A DNA stretch of 64,000 nucleotides, from the NCBI RefSeq assembly GCF_932526225.1, contig NC_064040.1, forward strand, positions 3,879,681 to 3,943,680. The letters are read 5' to 3'. This DNA comes from Nematostella vectensis (lineage: Eukaryota; Cnidaria; Anthozoa; Actiniaria; Edwardsiidae). Under the pieces are notes generated by a model that made no database searches, was not told the origin of the DNA, and saw only the letters and a list, made by a program, of their open reading frames with translations. Shown one piece after another: positions 1 through 13,020 of this stretch. Position numbers and translations under genes: made by a program. Position 1 is the first letter of the stretch. Every line of letters starts with the position of its first letter.

Positions 1-238
1 AATGTTCAACTTTAAGTTGTTTTTCTAATTTTCTTACTTTTATATAAGCATTTCAGTATAATTCAAGCTTGATATGGCATATTAGACTCAGGTCTTGTGT
101 GGGCCACTAATAATTCACTTACATTTTATCTAATGGATACGTACAATAACTGTCAAAGCCTCACTTTTGTGCTCATAGTACACAGGTATCCACCAATCTT
201 AGCTCATGTTGACTGGTGTTGTCTTCCAGGATACTCAC

Positions 239-3200
239 CAACTTCACCTCAGCCTGACGGGGTGTGGTGGCACTGCTGACACTTGACTCAGTCAAACTGT
301 CAATATCAACTTTAGGTAGCACCTGTCGAAGATTATATATGATTTGATTTTATGATGGTGTTTGCTCAAATCTAACCAGATTCAATATATGCACGAATCA
401 TTTCCATAAACACCAAGTGATCGTGGTATGGTGTGTTTTACTGACCTGTACCCTCCCCCTACCAAACGATACTCTTGACCTCCCAATCTTCCTGTATCCT
501 TCACCCTCCATACCCATGACCTCCCAATCTTCCTGTACCCTTCACCCTCCATACCCTTGACCTCCCAATCTTCCTGTATCCTTCACCCTCCATACCCTTG
601 ACCTCCCAATCTTCCTGTATCCTTCACCCTCCATACCCTTGACCTTCCAATCTTCCTGTACCCCTCACCCACCATAACCTTGACCTACAAACCTTCCTGT
701 ACCCTTCACCCTCCATACCCTTGACCTTCCAATTTTCCTGTACCCTTCACCCTCCATAACCTTGACCTCCCAATCTTCCTGTACCCTTCACCCACCATAC
801 CCTTGACCTCCCAATCTTCCTGTACCCCTCACCCACCATACCCTTGACCTCCCAATCTTCCTGTACCCTTCACCCTCCATACCCTTGACCTTCCAATCTT
901 CCTGTACCCTTCACCCACCATACCCTTGACCTTCCAATCTTCCTGTACCTTTCACCCTCCATAACCTTGACCTCCCAATCTTCCTGTACCCTTTACCCAC
1001 CATACCCTTGACCTTCCAATCTTCCTTTACCCTTCAACTTCCATACCCTTGACCTTCCAATCTTCCTGTACCCTTCACCCTCCATACCCTTCCAATCTTC
1101 CTGTACCCTTCACCCTCCATACCCTTGACCTTCCAATCTTCCTGTACCCTTCACCCACCATACCCTTGACCTTCCAATCTTCCTGTACCTTTCACCCTCC
1201 ATAACCTTGACCTCCCAATCTTCCTGTACCCTTTACCCACCATACCCTTGACCTTCCAATCTTCCTTTACCCTTCAACTTCCATACCCTTGACCTTCCAA
1301 TCTTCCTGTACCCTTCACCCTCCATACCCTTCCAATCTTCCTGTACCCTTCACCCTCCATACCCTTGACCTCCCAATCTTCCTGTACCCATAACCTTATA
1401 TACCCATGACCTCCCAATCTTCATGTACCCTTCACCCTCCATACCCTTGACCTCCCTTGTCTTCCCCTACCCCCACTATAAACTCTGCAACCTTCCCCTT
1501 CTACACCCTGCTTTCCTTTGGCCTACCTGAACTCCAAGGCCGCTCTTTTTTGTCTTTTTTGTTCCTTTTCTATGTTTGTGACACTGCTCACCAGCCCCCT
1601 CTTCCTTGACTGTTATCACAGCCACATTAGATGAAGCAGGCATTGAAACAGGAGGCTTTGGTGTCGAGGCTGGAGGAGCTTCAGAAATCGTAGAATCCAT
1701 GGCATTAGATGTATTTCTTTCTGCTGAATAAAAATGCTTACTGTTGTTTTGTGTTTATTCATTCAAATTTGAAAGGTAACCTTCCAGTTAAGGGGAAAAA
1801 TATTTCATCGCGCAAGGAATTTAAAAACAATATTGTGAGCAAATAACTCACCAGTGAATGAAGTCAGTGGCAAACGTAGGGAAGGATCTCTGTTGGGTTT
1901 CCCTAGAGGAACAGCCATAGGCACCAGATGTCCCACCACAGGAGCTTTGCTTGCCGTTGGTACATCATGAATGCTTGCATTTACAGAAGGGTGGAAATAA
2001 AATTTATCTTTGTTGACTGGAAGCTCTTTGATTCTTTCCTGCTTAGGCATTTCCTGTACAACCAAAAATATCACATAAAAAACTAAATACTATCCAATAA
2101 AAAAAGCTGGCTTCTTTTCAGAAAGTATTTAAGGGGCACAGCCTAATGCATATTACTTGAAGAAAAGGGCAAGATCTTTATCACCAAAGCAGTGATAGTT
2201 CAAAGTTCCTATTTTAGAGACAAGTCAGCCACCCCTTCACTAGACACATCAAGTCAGCCACCCCTTGTCCAATACTCTGACAAATTTATGCATGGGATTG
2301 TTCCCTTCCATTGTTCTACCTTGTTCTCTAATACACCCAAGTGGCCTCAATTGTTTCAGGCAATGCTATGCATAAATTTGTCAGATTATTAGGTGCAGTA
2401 ACAGTTAAATTGCTAGGGACAATGTTTTTTACATCGGTACAGACTTCTCAGAAAAAGATAATAATACTAAACTATACTAGAGCTCATTAGAAAAAAATCT
2501 GCTTGTAGCTGCATGAAGAACAAAACGGAAACTTCCATTGACCTTTCTACAGCCACTACACAGACACCATAAGCCACAAGTCAGGGGTCGCCATGTGTGA
2601 AACTACACTTTATAAGACAGGCCAGAGATTACCATAAGAAGTGAAACTACCCATTATAAGTTAGACCAGGGATCACCAAAGCCCGTGAAACTACTCTTTA
2701 TAATAAGACAACAGAGATCACCGAAAGACATGAGACTACCCTTTAGGCGAGAGATCACCACAAGACATGGCACCAACGATTCATTAGAAGTAGAAGTAAT
2801 GTCAACCAGTTTGCAGATAGTATACCTGAAAATCACAACCATTTTAAATGCTATACATATCACATGCATACTTGCACTGTTGGCTCGATAACTTCCCCCC
2901 TAACTCCAAGCAGAGCTTTGGTAAGAGCTGCAGTCTTGTCAGGGATGGGTGACTGGTAGTGCAGGTAGGGGGCCTTGGAAGTGGTACGATGCGGATGGTA
3001 GGGTTGTCGACCATACACACTGGTCAGGTATGTGTCCTTGGCAGTAGTGGAGAGGGTACTACTGACTGGCTGTGTGCTTTGACTGCTTTTGGAGCTTGCT
3101 GTCACCTAAAAAGTCAAAGCATTACCATATTAGAGACTCCGGCTTTTGCCTAAAAAGGGACCTTGGATTACTGTTGAGTACCTTGTTAAGTTTAGGTTTT

Positions 3201-6200
3201 GATCGTGGCTTGTTTTCTTTTCCTGGCATTTTCTTGGGTGGTGGTTTGTTGGCTAGAACAGGCGGCTTTTTACTCACTGCTTTCACATGAAGTGCCCCTC
3301 TGCCTGGTCTCTGTTGTGGCTTACTAATTTTTCTATCTTCAGCTGCTTGTTTGTTTTCACTTCGTTGGTTCTCCATTAATACTTCTCTCTATATCAAGAC
3401 AAGACAAGGTTCAGAGGACATGTTGTTCGTCCCTAAAAAAAACCCAATAAATTCTATTACTGCTGAAGTGGCACAAGAAACTAAAGGTTATGGGATGCCA
3501 CTAAACACAGGGAGTAGAGAAAAGGGGAATACCTAACATCATCCTGTTTGTTTTTAGACTAGCTAAATCTAACACACTTGTTTTCATGCAATTGTTTCAT
3601 GCAACTTCAAACCCCAAATGTGCTTAAAGTATTTGATAGATTAAACTGATATTCACTAAACCCTCTGAATGCACACTAGCGCATCTTAAGTTGGAAAAGC
3701 AAACACACAGTTTGGCATATATCAGCTCAACACAAAGGATTCAAATAGAGGGACAATGAAATCACACAAGTAAAAACTAATGGAAAAACTAAACGATTAA
3801 AAAGATGTCAAGTAGATAAAAAGGATGTCAAATATCTTCTGCTGCTGTATATAGAGAGCAATATTGTTCTTTTTTTACCTGTACAGTTGCTGTAAGTTCT
3901 TCAATTTTCTTGTCCACATCTTTTCTGATTCGAATAATCTCAGCTACACTATAGAAACATGCATTAATCTTAATTGCCATTTGTTAACAGCATGTATATT
4001 ATTGCAAGAACCAACCAGGCAGAACAAAACCAATGCTCTTAATCATCATGTATAGGAATAAAATAAGGACAATAATAACATGTGCGTTCTCATTCATGAA
4101 AGGGAACAAAATAACAACAATACCTGTGTTCTTATTCATGCATGGGAATAAAATAAGGACAACGCATGTGTTCTCATTCAAGAATGGGAATGAAATGAGG
4201 ACAATACCTGTGTTCTCATTCAAGAATGGGAATGAAATAAGGACAACACCTGTGTTCTCATTCAAGAATGGGAATGAAATAAGGACAATACCTGTCTTCT
4301 TATTCAAGAATGGGAATGAAATAAGGACAGCACATGTGTTCTCATTCAAGAATGGGAATGAAATAAGGACAATACCTGTGATCTCATTCAAGAATGGGAA
4401 TGAAATAAGGACAACACATGTGTTCTCATTCAAGAATGGGAATGAAATAAGGACAACACATGTGTTCTCATTCAAGAATGGGAAAGAAATAAGGACAATA
4501 CCTGTGTTCTCATTCATGGATTGTAATGAAATGAGGATGATACCTGTGTTCAGAGTTGTGCATATCATCTACTATGTGGTATAGCATCTCTTCATCCCTT
4601 TGCCGCAGCACTGCTGCCAGATTAGACTCAAGATGCTTCCTTCTAGTTTGTACATCTCGCAGAATGTGCTCAGCATCAGCAAGGTGCTGAACCTTTGGGC
4701 GTGCTAGGAAATTCGATTTTGTATTTAGTAGATTGATTTTACAAGTGAAAGGTCAAGATTATAGAATAACAATAAAAAAGCAATTATAGAAGAAAAACAA
4801 AAGAGATATAAATAAGTTTCATCACATGGCATACACTGTGACTTACATTCATAAGTTATGGGGTCTAAGGGCTCTTTAGTGGCGCTACTCTCTGTCAGCT
4901 GCAAATAAAAATATCACATACTATGAAGCTCCAGTCTGCAAAGCTCCATATTTATTCTGTTACACTAAACTGCTTAACAAAGACAGCTGTTATTGAGGAA
5001 ATATTCTGAATCTGAAAGGTGCCCTCAATAAAGTATTACACTGTACCTGACTTACAGCAACAAAATCACCAAACTCACCAAATAAGCATCAAGAGGAGAG
5101 GGTCTAGAGGTGCAATGCGATGAAGCTACATCCTGAAAGGCGTAGAAAACCATAACATTTCCCCATCCAGGCTAATGTAGCACACCTATTCCACCCTAAA
5201 TGTCCAATGTAACACACCTAGTCCACCCTTACTGTCTAATGCGACACACCTAGTCCACCCTTACTGTCCAATGTGACACACCTAGTCCACCCTTACTGTC
5301 CAATGCGACACACCTAGTCCACCCTTACTGTCCAATGTAACACACCTAGTCCACCCTTACTGTCCAATGTGACACACATAGTCCACCCTTACTGTCCAAT
5401 GTAGCACACCTATTCCACCCTAAATGTCCAATGTAACACACCTAGTCCACCCTTACTGTCCAATGCAACACACCTAGTCCACCCTTACTGTCCAATGTAA
5501 CACACCTACTCCACCCTTACTGTCCAATATGACACACCTAGTCCACCCTTACTGTCCAATGTGACACACCTAGTCCACCCTTACTGTCCAATATGACACA
5601 CCTACTCCACCCTTACTGTCCAATGTAACACACCTAGTCCACCCTTACTGTCCAATGTGACACACCTAGTCCACCCTTACTGTCCAATGTGACACACCTA
5701 CTCCACCCTTACTGTCCAATGTGACACACCTAGTCCACCCTTACTGTCCAATGCGACACACCTATTCCACCCTTACTGTCCAATGTGACACACCTAGTCC
5801 ACCCTTACCGTCCAATGTAACACACCTAGTCCACCCTTACTGTCCAATGTGACACACCTAGTCCACCCTTACTGTCCAATGTGACACACATAGTCCACCC
5901 TTACTGTCCAATGTGACACACCTAGTCCACCCTTACTGTCCAATGTAACACACCTAGTCCACCCTTACTGTCCAATGTAACAAACATAGTCCACCCTTAC
6001 TGTCCAATGTAACACACCTAGTCCACCCTTACTGTCCAATGTGACACACCTAGTCCACCATCATTGTCTAATGTGACACACCTACTCCACCCTTTGGCAT
6101 AGTTTAGACACTGTTCTTGTTATGTAACATTCCAAATGCAAACATTTTAATTGTTTCATCACCATTTGCATGCTTTTCAATTTGGAAAAGCACATAGAAA

Positions 6201-6723
6201 AAAACAGCTACTAAAAACTTGGCTTTACTGTCCAATGTGGCAGGTCTACCTCTAATAAGGCACCCCTGTTCCAAACCCCTATCCATCACCTACCTCTTCA
6301 TATCTCATTGTTTTCAAATCAGTTTTTAGCTTGTCAGCTTCCTTAAATCGCAACAATAACAAAGCATTTTTTAGTAATAAACCCGCAAGCCCCTCCTTCA
6401 CTCCCTCAATTAGTAGATTAATTCTTTTTCAGTAATTCAATATTGTATCAATATTTGCAGTGTTCTAAACTAAGAAATTATGGACAAAACCATTGTTGTT
6501 AATTTTTCTACACTTCTTATGTTTTTATATTCCAGAACAAGTTTCCTATTCTCATCCCCTCAAGTTGACCCACTCTCTATGCCGACATGAATTTATTGTT
6601 GCAATCCTTACATGCATAACAGTCTTTAGGTCCTTGCTTATCCTAGTGAGGTTATCCAGCATTGCTTGTGTCTCTGCTGTCGGTCGTACCGTAGCTTGCT
6701 GGGGGGTGACAGAAGGCCATCTC
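239..6723 (-). CDS. TALPID3: TALPID3 (KIAA0586)-like, middle/C-terminal exons, continues off left edge
   Basis: Eleven exons on the minus strand: 6723-6612, 6341-6294, 5132-5079, 4898-4847, 4703-4544, 3948-3879, 3388-3182, 3105-2872, 2053-1852, 1723-1527, 322-239. Every junction has AG/GT borders and the reading phase carries across all of them. Translation gives coiled-coil segments, the block IIRIRKDVDKKIEEL (exon 3948), YLTSVYGRQPYHPHR followed by APYLHYQSPIP (exon 3105), GHLVPMAVPLGKPN (exon 2053), VAVITVKEE (exon 1723) and VLPKVDIDSL (exon 322). These match, in order, conserved stretches I know from TALPID3, a centrosomal protein needed for ciliogenesis and Hedgehog signalling. No stop codon is reached, so the 3' end lies outside the window. 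The first listed exon needs an incoming phase of 2. Family call is strong; exact exon ends are by eye. Confidence 0.8.
425..1460. repeat. 41 bp minisatellite in TALPID3 intron
   Basis: About 25 imperfect tandem copies of a C-rich 41 bp unit (core CTTCCTGTACCCTTCACCC with CCATACCCTTGACC). Some units are shortened, for example near 1086 and 1326. A block of several units (about 870-1090) recurs almost exactly at about 1110-1330, pointing to a higher-order duplication. It lies in the intron between the exons ending at 1527 and starting at 322. Confidence 0.9.
4060..4545. repeat. 42 bp minisatellite abutting and containing a TALPID3 splice donor
   Basis: About 11-12 tandem copies of a 42 bp unit (core CATTCAAGAATGGGAATGAA). 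Read on the minus strand the last unit runs into the genuine donor of exon 4703-4544 (GAACACAG/GTATCA). Several units carry the same string GAACACAGGTATTG, while others have a CATGT change that destroys the GT after CAG. The array is open in several frames on both strands because of its base composition; I do not regard it as coding. Confidence 0.9.
5160..6090. repeat. 32 bp minisatellite in TALPID3 intron
   Basis: About 28 tandem copies of a 32 bp unit with core CACACCTAGTCCACCCTTAC and TGTCCAATGTGA, between the exons at 6341-6294 and 5132-5079. On the transcribed (minus) strand each unit contains GGACAGTAAGGG, a donor-like string, but it does not resemble the neighbouring exon end. Confidence 0.9.
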
Positions 6724-9022
6724 CTAGGTCAGCCAAAATAGCATAAAACTTTAAAAAAGAAAATGTACTAGCCCTCTCTACACACATCATCAAATACGTA
6801 TCGGCAGAGTTATAAACCCCTCTACACACATGATTAAATGTTACCAGATCATGAACTAGACCCTCCTACAGATATTATCATTGATTACCAGAACATGAGT
6901 ATAGTTTTTCTACTATGACCATAGTAGCAAAGTATCATATTAGAGCGTTTAAGTAAAACTCTCTTCAACAACTCATATAAATAAAGTACATGAGAAAGAC
7001 TCTCTGCAACAACCCACATACTCATGTATTTGCTTATGTATTTACTCATGTATAATATACAATTACGTTCAATATGCAACCTGAATTTTTAGGTCATTTT
7101 CCAAAAAAAAAAAGAAAACTGTATTTGTCAAATGTCGTAGATGAAAAATATGTTGAAAAATATTCAAAACTGGTAAAAAGTCAATAAATACAAGTGTGCT
7201 AGAGGCATAGATAAACACGAAAACAGTATTTTTCCATGAGAAAGACCCCGTGCAACAAATCACAACCTTGTTGTGCCTGACCTAATATTACATCCTATAC
7301 CACTAAGCTCCTTCTGTTGTACCATAGTACAATAGTAGACGAAGAGAAAATACAATTTCAATTAAAATAAGAAAACTTAAAATTACAATACAAAAACCCA
7401 TACTTTGGAACCAAAGTAGAGAAAGGTAAACAATTTCCGTTAAAAAAAGTCCATGAAACCCCTACTATAGTATCAAAGCAGAGAAAGATGTATTTTCATG
7501 ACTAGATGAAAGAAATCATGTGAAAGATGTACTTCTATGACTGCATTGAAAGAAATCATGTGGAAAATGTATTTCTACAACTGGATTAAAGGGGTATGTA
7601 AAAGGTGAGTTTGTCGGTGACTGACTGACAGGATGAGGTAAAAGATGTAGTCTGTGAATGGTATGTAATAACCATAAAAATAATCAAACTGTAAGTTAGG
7701 CCACAATGGTGTACTCGGAATCATGTGGAAAATGTATTTCTACAACTGGATTAAAGGGGTATGTAAAAGGTGAGTTTGTCGGTGACTGACTGACAGGATG
7801 AGGTAAAAGATGTAGTCTGTGAATGGTATGTAATAACCATAAAAATAATCAAACTGTAAGTTAGGCCACAATGGTGTACTCATTTACTGTTATTTACCAC
7901 ACAACAACCAAATTCAAGTACTTGAACGTAAAGTATTCTTATATCTACATTCCCCTTCCCCATTTTTTCTACCCTACCTTTTTCCTTTCTAAAATTTTAT
8001 TAAAATAATTAAGTCCAAAATTCTACAGCAAAAGGTTAAAAAAACCTTTTTAAACCATGTGCAAAAGTGAATATTCAAAAATATATGTTGTATTTGGATG
8101 CTTTTTTGCATGTGCACATACTAGCATATTTTGATTACATAATATATTCTATAAGGACCAAGTTAACTAATTAGCAATGTGACATCGGAAAAAACAACAA
8201 CAAAGAACCTGTTAGATAACCAAGCATAACTAGATGTTTCTTGGGAATGCAGAGCGTGGGGTGCAAGTGGAATGCAAATTCCAAATAAGTGGAAAGACCA
8301 AAAACCCTTCCTGGGTTCAATAAACAATGTTTTTTTTTCTAACATTATTGGAACTTGCAAGTATTGCCAGGGTTTCTTGTAAGACACACAGACAAAATGA
8401 ATTTTTTATTCGTTTTCAGTCAAATGTGCTTTTTGTTTGAAAGTAATGTCTGATCTTTGATGAAAGGATAATTTTTTTTTTCCTGTTGCTGTCGGGAAGA
8501 GGGGAGGGGAGTTGGGTTCAAACTCATGCTAAGCTATCTACTTTCAGACACAGTTCTATTGCTATTTCCAAACTGCAACAATGATATACATAATCACACA
8601 ATAACACACACCATACAATCATCTTTTATGGGATTATTCTAAGTAGCTCTAGTTCTCACTAGGGAGCATCTCAAAGATGTTTTATGATGGTTGTTTAGAA
8701 ATGAAAACACACTTACCCCTAAAACTTAAGCCTACTCAGCTTTTTTATGCAAGAGAAGAAAAATATAGAAAAGGAAGCAGTAGAAACAGTAAACAATGGT
8801 CAATGTGGACAAAATATGTTCCATTCTTGCCATCTGGTTTCAAGAGCGTAAAAAATGTTTACTCTTTCCCATCAAACCCATGGCACACTGACAAGCATGC
8901 ATACAAACCAAGTAAAAGATCACTTTTTAAAACAAGGAATTCAATTAAGAGTTAAATTTGCATTCCAAATTTGCAACATACATGCTAACTAACCAGAGGA
9001 TTACCATGACAACTAATCTACT
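6724..9022. other. Intronic/3' flanking DNA between TALPID3 exon and IRF2BP gene
   Basis: AT-rich DNA without a recognisable exon. It includes the 3' flank (probably 3' UTR) of the IRF2BP-type gene below 9023. A minus-strand AATAAA lies near 8405. A 165 bp tandem duplication is listed separately. A short plus-strand open frame at 8677-8955 has no recognisable content. Confidence 0.6.
7555..7884. repeat. 165 bp tandem duplication (two copies)
   Basis: The segment starting near TGTGGAAAATGTATTTCTAC at about 7561 recurs with near identity at about 7726, a period of 165 bp. Both copies end in ACAATGGTGTACTC. Near-perfect identity suggests a recent event. Confidence 0.9.
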
Positions 9023-10855
9023 TTACTGACTGTCTTTTTCTTTTTTTACAATGAATTCTGTTCCAAGGATTGTCTGGATTTCTCCTTGCATGAATGCCCA
9101 AGGCAAGTTGCTCCCTTGTAGAGGGCAGCGCTCCCCACTGGGACAAAACACCTCTGTCCCTGCTCCCTGCTTTTTAATGCTATCCCGCGAACAAGGAAAA
9201 CAGAACTTGTGGTGCATGATTGAAGGACACTGGACAAAGTGTGTGTCTTCCAACTTGTCACGGCATAGACTACACCGGAGGATACTCTGCCCAGATGATC
9301 CCTTCTCTTTCTCTTTGCCATCTCCATCATTAGGAAGACCACTTTGAGTTTCAGCAGATTTTGAAAGGGGTCCAGTAGGAGGTCTAGGTGAGCGACTGTG
9401 AGGGGACATGTGACCAGCACTTACAAGGTTATTCCCTCTTCCCTCATCCCGCGGAGCCCCTGCAACCTCAAAGTGACTACCTCGCATTACAGAGTTATTA
9501 ATGGGAGACTTGGACTGAGCACGCACATGTACCTCACTTGGGGGTAACTGCATGCTGGCGACTTTTGAGATGGGCGTGGTGACCATGGGAGAAACAGATG
9601 CAGATGGTATGGAGCTGACTGGAGTGCCAGGGGGGGCTGACATGGCAGTCATCACGAGCTTTCCCCCATCAACTTGGTTCTGTACCCAAGCAGGGTGCTG
9701 GTGCATTGTCTCCTCCCGCCCAGGGTGACCCATTCTATTCCCAGAGGTGATTTCATACTCCTCAAGATCCATGGTTCCTTTTCTCTTACGCCCATACATG
9801 GTTCCAGGCCTGGGGTTGAAGCTTAGGTTCACGTTAGGCAGAGGGTATTCAGAATCAAGCTGAGGTCTTGGTAGAAGCTCTTGTTTAACTGGCTCCTTGA
9901 AATAACGTACTGACTCAGGGAGCAAATCTGCCAGCATTCGCCAATCCCCTGTACCTCTGTCCTTTTCATATTCCAGGTATTTCACTCCAGAGGTATGCGT
10001 CCTGCCAATGTCTTTGTGAAGCTCTGAATGCATTTTTTTAACAACCCCAGCAACACTCTGAAAAACACATCCTGAACCGCGTGGGTACTCAATAAATATC
10101 TTGAGCTCAAATTCCAGGCCAGGCTTGTTATTGACATCAAAAACAAATATCCTTCCAATAGAGGTGTGATCCTTTTTGAAGCGAATATCAAAGGGTACAG
10201 ACCTGTTAAGCAAACTTAAAGTAGCATGGGCCTGCATGTGTTCCTGCCTCGGGGAGTCCAAGGGGATGTGAGGGGGCGGTGCCAGGGGGCCGACAAGAGG
10301 TCCTGGATGAGGACGGGACACGATAGGAGTACCGTTAATCAGCGCATGACGTGCATCATCAGAGAAAGTAGACCCTCTTCGATCATCCTTTATACCTGGT
10401 ACCATGCGAGAGCCGGGCGCTGATTTTGGGTCTGTTGAAGTTAGCTTATGATGTACAGTCGCGGAGTTATTAATTTCCAAACTATCCTCTGTTGTTTGCG
10501 ACGCGTATTTACTGTAAGCCTGTCTCTGTTCGGCGCTTAAATAGTTCGCCCCGCCATTGTTGACGCTCTGATGCGCGCCGCGAGACGAAGGTGGTGGGCT
10601 CGGGGTCGAAGACACGGAAGATCCTGTCGAGTTCAGTCTGTCGTTCTTAACTCCGTGTTGAGCGTTCCGCTCGCTCTTTTCCCAGTTTTTTCGCAGTAGT
10701 CTGCTGTAGTGTATGATGTCTTCAATTCGTTCAGCCCCCTCGTAGTTACAACAACCCCGGCAGATAGGTTCGGAGAAATCGTGTAAGATAGCCCATGGTG
10801 AATGAGGCAAATCGCACAGAAAGCAGTGCTGCCTTTGGAATCGCGACGCCATCAC
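9023..10855 (-). CDS. IRF2BP: IRF2-binding protein family (IRF2BP1/2/L-like) transcriptional co-regulator, intronless
   Basis: Single-exon 610-residue protein starting at MMASRFQRQHCFLCDLP. The N-terminal C4 zinc finger (residues about 11-60, CFLCDLP ... CRGCCNYEGAERIE) and the C-terminal RING-type finger (about 525-595, CSLCRDKLEDTHF ... KFCFPCSR ... CPSGERCPL) are the two hallmarks of the IRF2BP family. A conserved central block (residues about 215-330) precedes a basic stretch GRKRKGTMDLEEYE. The rest is Ser/Pro-rich and presumably disordered. Family members act in the nucleus as co-repressors or co-activators, and some as RING E3 ligases. Vertebrate genes are also largely intronless. It lies on the same strand as TALPID3, between its two exon blocks. 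Which vertebrate paralogue it corresponds to cannot be decided here. Confidence 0.95.
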   Translation of the reverse strand: MMASRFQRQHCFLCDLPHSPWAILHDFSEPICRGCCNYEGAERIEDIIHYSRLLRKNWEKSERNAQHGVKNDRLNSTGSSVSSTPSPPPSSRGAHQSVNNGGANYLSAEQRQAYSKYASQTTEDSLEINNSATVHHKLTSTDPKSAPGSRMVPGIKDDRRGSTFSDDARHALINGTPIVSRPHPGPLVGPLAPPPHIPLDSPRQEHMQAHATLSLLNRSVPFDIRFKKDHTSIGRIFVFDVNNKPGLEFELKIFIEYPRGSGCVFQSVAGVVKKMHSELHKDIGRTHTSGVKYLEYEKDRGTGDWRMLADLLPESVRYFKEPVKQELLPRPQLDSEYPLPNVNLSFNPRPGTMYGRKRKGTMDLEEYEITSGNRMGHPGREETMHQHPAWVQNQVDGGKLVMTAMSAPPGTPVSSIPSASVSPMVTTPISKVASMQLPPSEVHVRAQSKSPINNSVMRGSHFEVAGAPRDEGRGNNLVSAGHMSPHSRSPRPPTGPLSKSAETQSGLPNDGDGKEKEKGSSGQSILRCSLCRDKLEDTHFVQCPSIMHHKFCFPCSRDSIKKQGAGTEVFCPSGERCPLQGSNLPWAFMQGEIQTILGTEFIVKKEKDSQ

Positions 10856-12849
10856 TGCGAAATTTCGTACTAATCACTGTCAAAATCTCTTCATAAGAAC
10901 ATCATAATCGCTCCGAAATTTTACACAAAGTTCTTGTGTCGACGGCGGGCATGTATATTTCGATATATAACGTGTCTCGTTCTCCTTGGTAGTCGACGAA
11001 TGCTATTTGTTTGAACACTGCGAAATTCGGTCAAGAAAAGCATGGAGCGGTGGGGCTAGCCAATGACTGCTACGTGCAGCTTTGAGGGAAATGTAAGCGG
11101 AATATAATCTCGGCAATCCAAGTAGATGACGCGAAATGTGAGCCGTATAGCACACCCGACCGAGCGAGCGGGGAAAACTAAATTTAGTGTTGGGGTGTGA
11201 ATTAGCATACGAGAGAGAGCCTGCAGCAGCGACGTCAAGCCGACAAATCACACACGCTTCCGATTACGTCACACGTGATCACAATACACGCGGAAGATTA
11301 CGAGTTCACCCTGCTTTCGAGCGCAAAGAAATTACACAGTTTTGCAATTGAAATCATCGACAGTCCACAGAATATCGTTAACATTAATAGACGCTTTAAA
11401 CTTGAAATTCAATGAACCAGTTCGGAAGGAAGCAGACGAAGTTATTTTTTTACTGATGTCATTGTGTGATTGTTTCGTGTCAGACAATCGGGTAAACATG
11501 GCTACCACGTGACCAAAAATACTTTGGTCTCCTTGCTTATAAATGTACATAAATTACAAAAAAAACGGCGTGAAATCAACAAGATAGAAGCTTGAGTTTT
11601 AAAGTGGGGTGTGTAGCACCAGTTAAGGTCAAAGCAAGGTAGACAAGGGGCTATTATTTTTCAGTGAAATAGGATAACGACTTGTCTGTCGGCGACTCGA
11701 TTCTTAACGCCGAAGGGCGGTGCAGTATTGCTCAATCCTATGAGCACTGCTTCCATTATCAATGGAATGTCGAATGACGTCAGAAGCAATAAATATACAC
11801 GCTGTTATCATCACAGACGACTGGTTGGCTGGGGGAACGTAAAGTCTGGCGTATACCAAATTACAGTGCTTTACAAACAGGTCTTTGCAAAAGCACTTTT
11901 TATACGTATCCAAAAATACGCGACAGGATTTCGCGCACGGATGGGAAATTATAAACACGCTGTAACTAAGTTTCACTCTTTTCTTTCTGCGAACGAGAGG
12001 ACAATATGTGCTAAGAGTCCATGACTACCAGGGCCCTACCAGCCATAATAAATCCCCTTCGAAATATATTTATAATACTCGCAAAGTGTTTGCTCGATCT
12101 ATACTCGCGAAGTTGGTCTAGACATTATTGCCAAACACTAGTAGATATGCTTGCCGTTAGGCAGATACAGTGCTTTCACGCACATCTCGCGAGGCTCCTG
12201 AGGTAAACGGCATAGGGAGATGAAGGGAGATGTAGGGGGATGGGGCTATATAACATGGAGGGGGATGGGGCTATACGCCATATATTTGCCTCTATGATAC
12301 AGGTCACGTTGTATCGACGTAAAGTAAGGAATCTTAGTTCTGTAAAAGAGTAAGCTGTGCAACCATTTGGCTTCATCGACAAATCAAGGTTATTATTCGC
12401 TTCAGCCCTTGAGTGTTGTTGCGTCATAATACCATCGCGAAAATCATGAAATTACAAAAAAAGATTTAGTGGATTATGTAATCGGAGTAAAAGCTGTAAA
12501 AATCTATGTGATTTCCAAGATGTGTAATAAAAGCGAGGGAGGATTTTCGAACATGCAGTGAGCGGAAGGGGACCTTGGTCTGTTTCTACGTGGGTATTGG
12601 ATTTGAGGGAAGGTCATGACTTTTGACCCAAGTACACATTGCAAAATATGAGCTATGAAAGACTTTGTTCCCTAAAACAAGGAGCGGGAGTCGCAGTAGG
12701 CTTCTTTTCAGAAAAACCGCGCGCCACGTAAACACGGCTGGAAACCAAGTCTAAAGCCGCAGACGTGTGTATTGAATATTTATAGAACGGCGAATTGAAC
12801 ATTTTACACTCGCTTATAAACACAGTGCTATCGTAGCCAGGGAATATGG

Positions 12850-13020
12850 TACGCTTAGTTTAGTTTAGTTTATTGGCTTTGTCACACAAAAAAAAATACT
12901 ACGGTTTACAATAGGAAATAAACAAGATAAAGAAAATAAGAAACAATGTGACGGGAGAAGAAAACAGGGCGTAAGCCCCAATTGAAATTCTTTCCCAACA
13001 AATTACAAACAATAAGAATT
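12850..13020. mobile_element. Possible 3' tail of a non-LTR retrotransposon
   Basis: Begins with four TTTAG-type pentamers (GCTTAGTTTAGTTTAGTTTA), then AT-rich sequence ending in GGGCGTAAGCCCCAATTGAA. A short pentamer tail next to a compact 3' UTR-like block is typical of CR1/L2-like elements read on the minus strand. No coding sequence supports it. Confidence 0.3.

Noticed and set aside
3999-4584. Overlapping 180-190 codon open frames on both strands
   Set aside because: They are produced by the 42 bp minisatellite, whose unit lacks stops in several frames; the array lies in a TALPID3 intron.
8677-8955. 92-codon plus-strand open frame opposite the IRF2BP 3' flank
   Set aside because: AT-rich region, no motif, no splice or promoter context.
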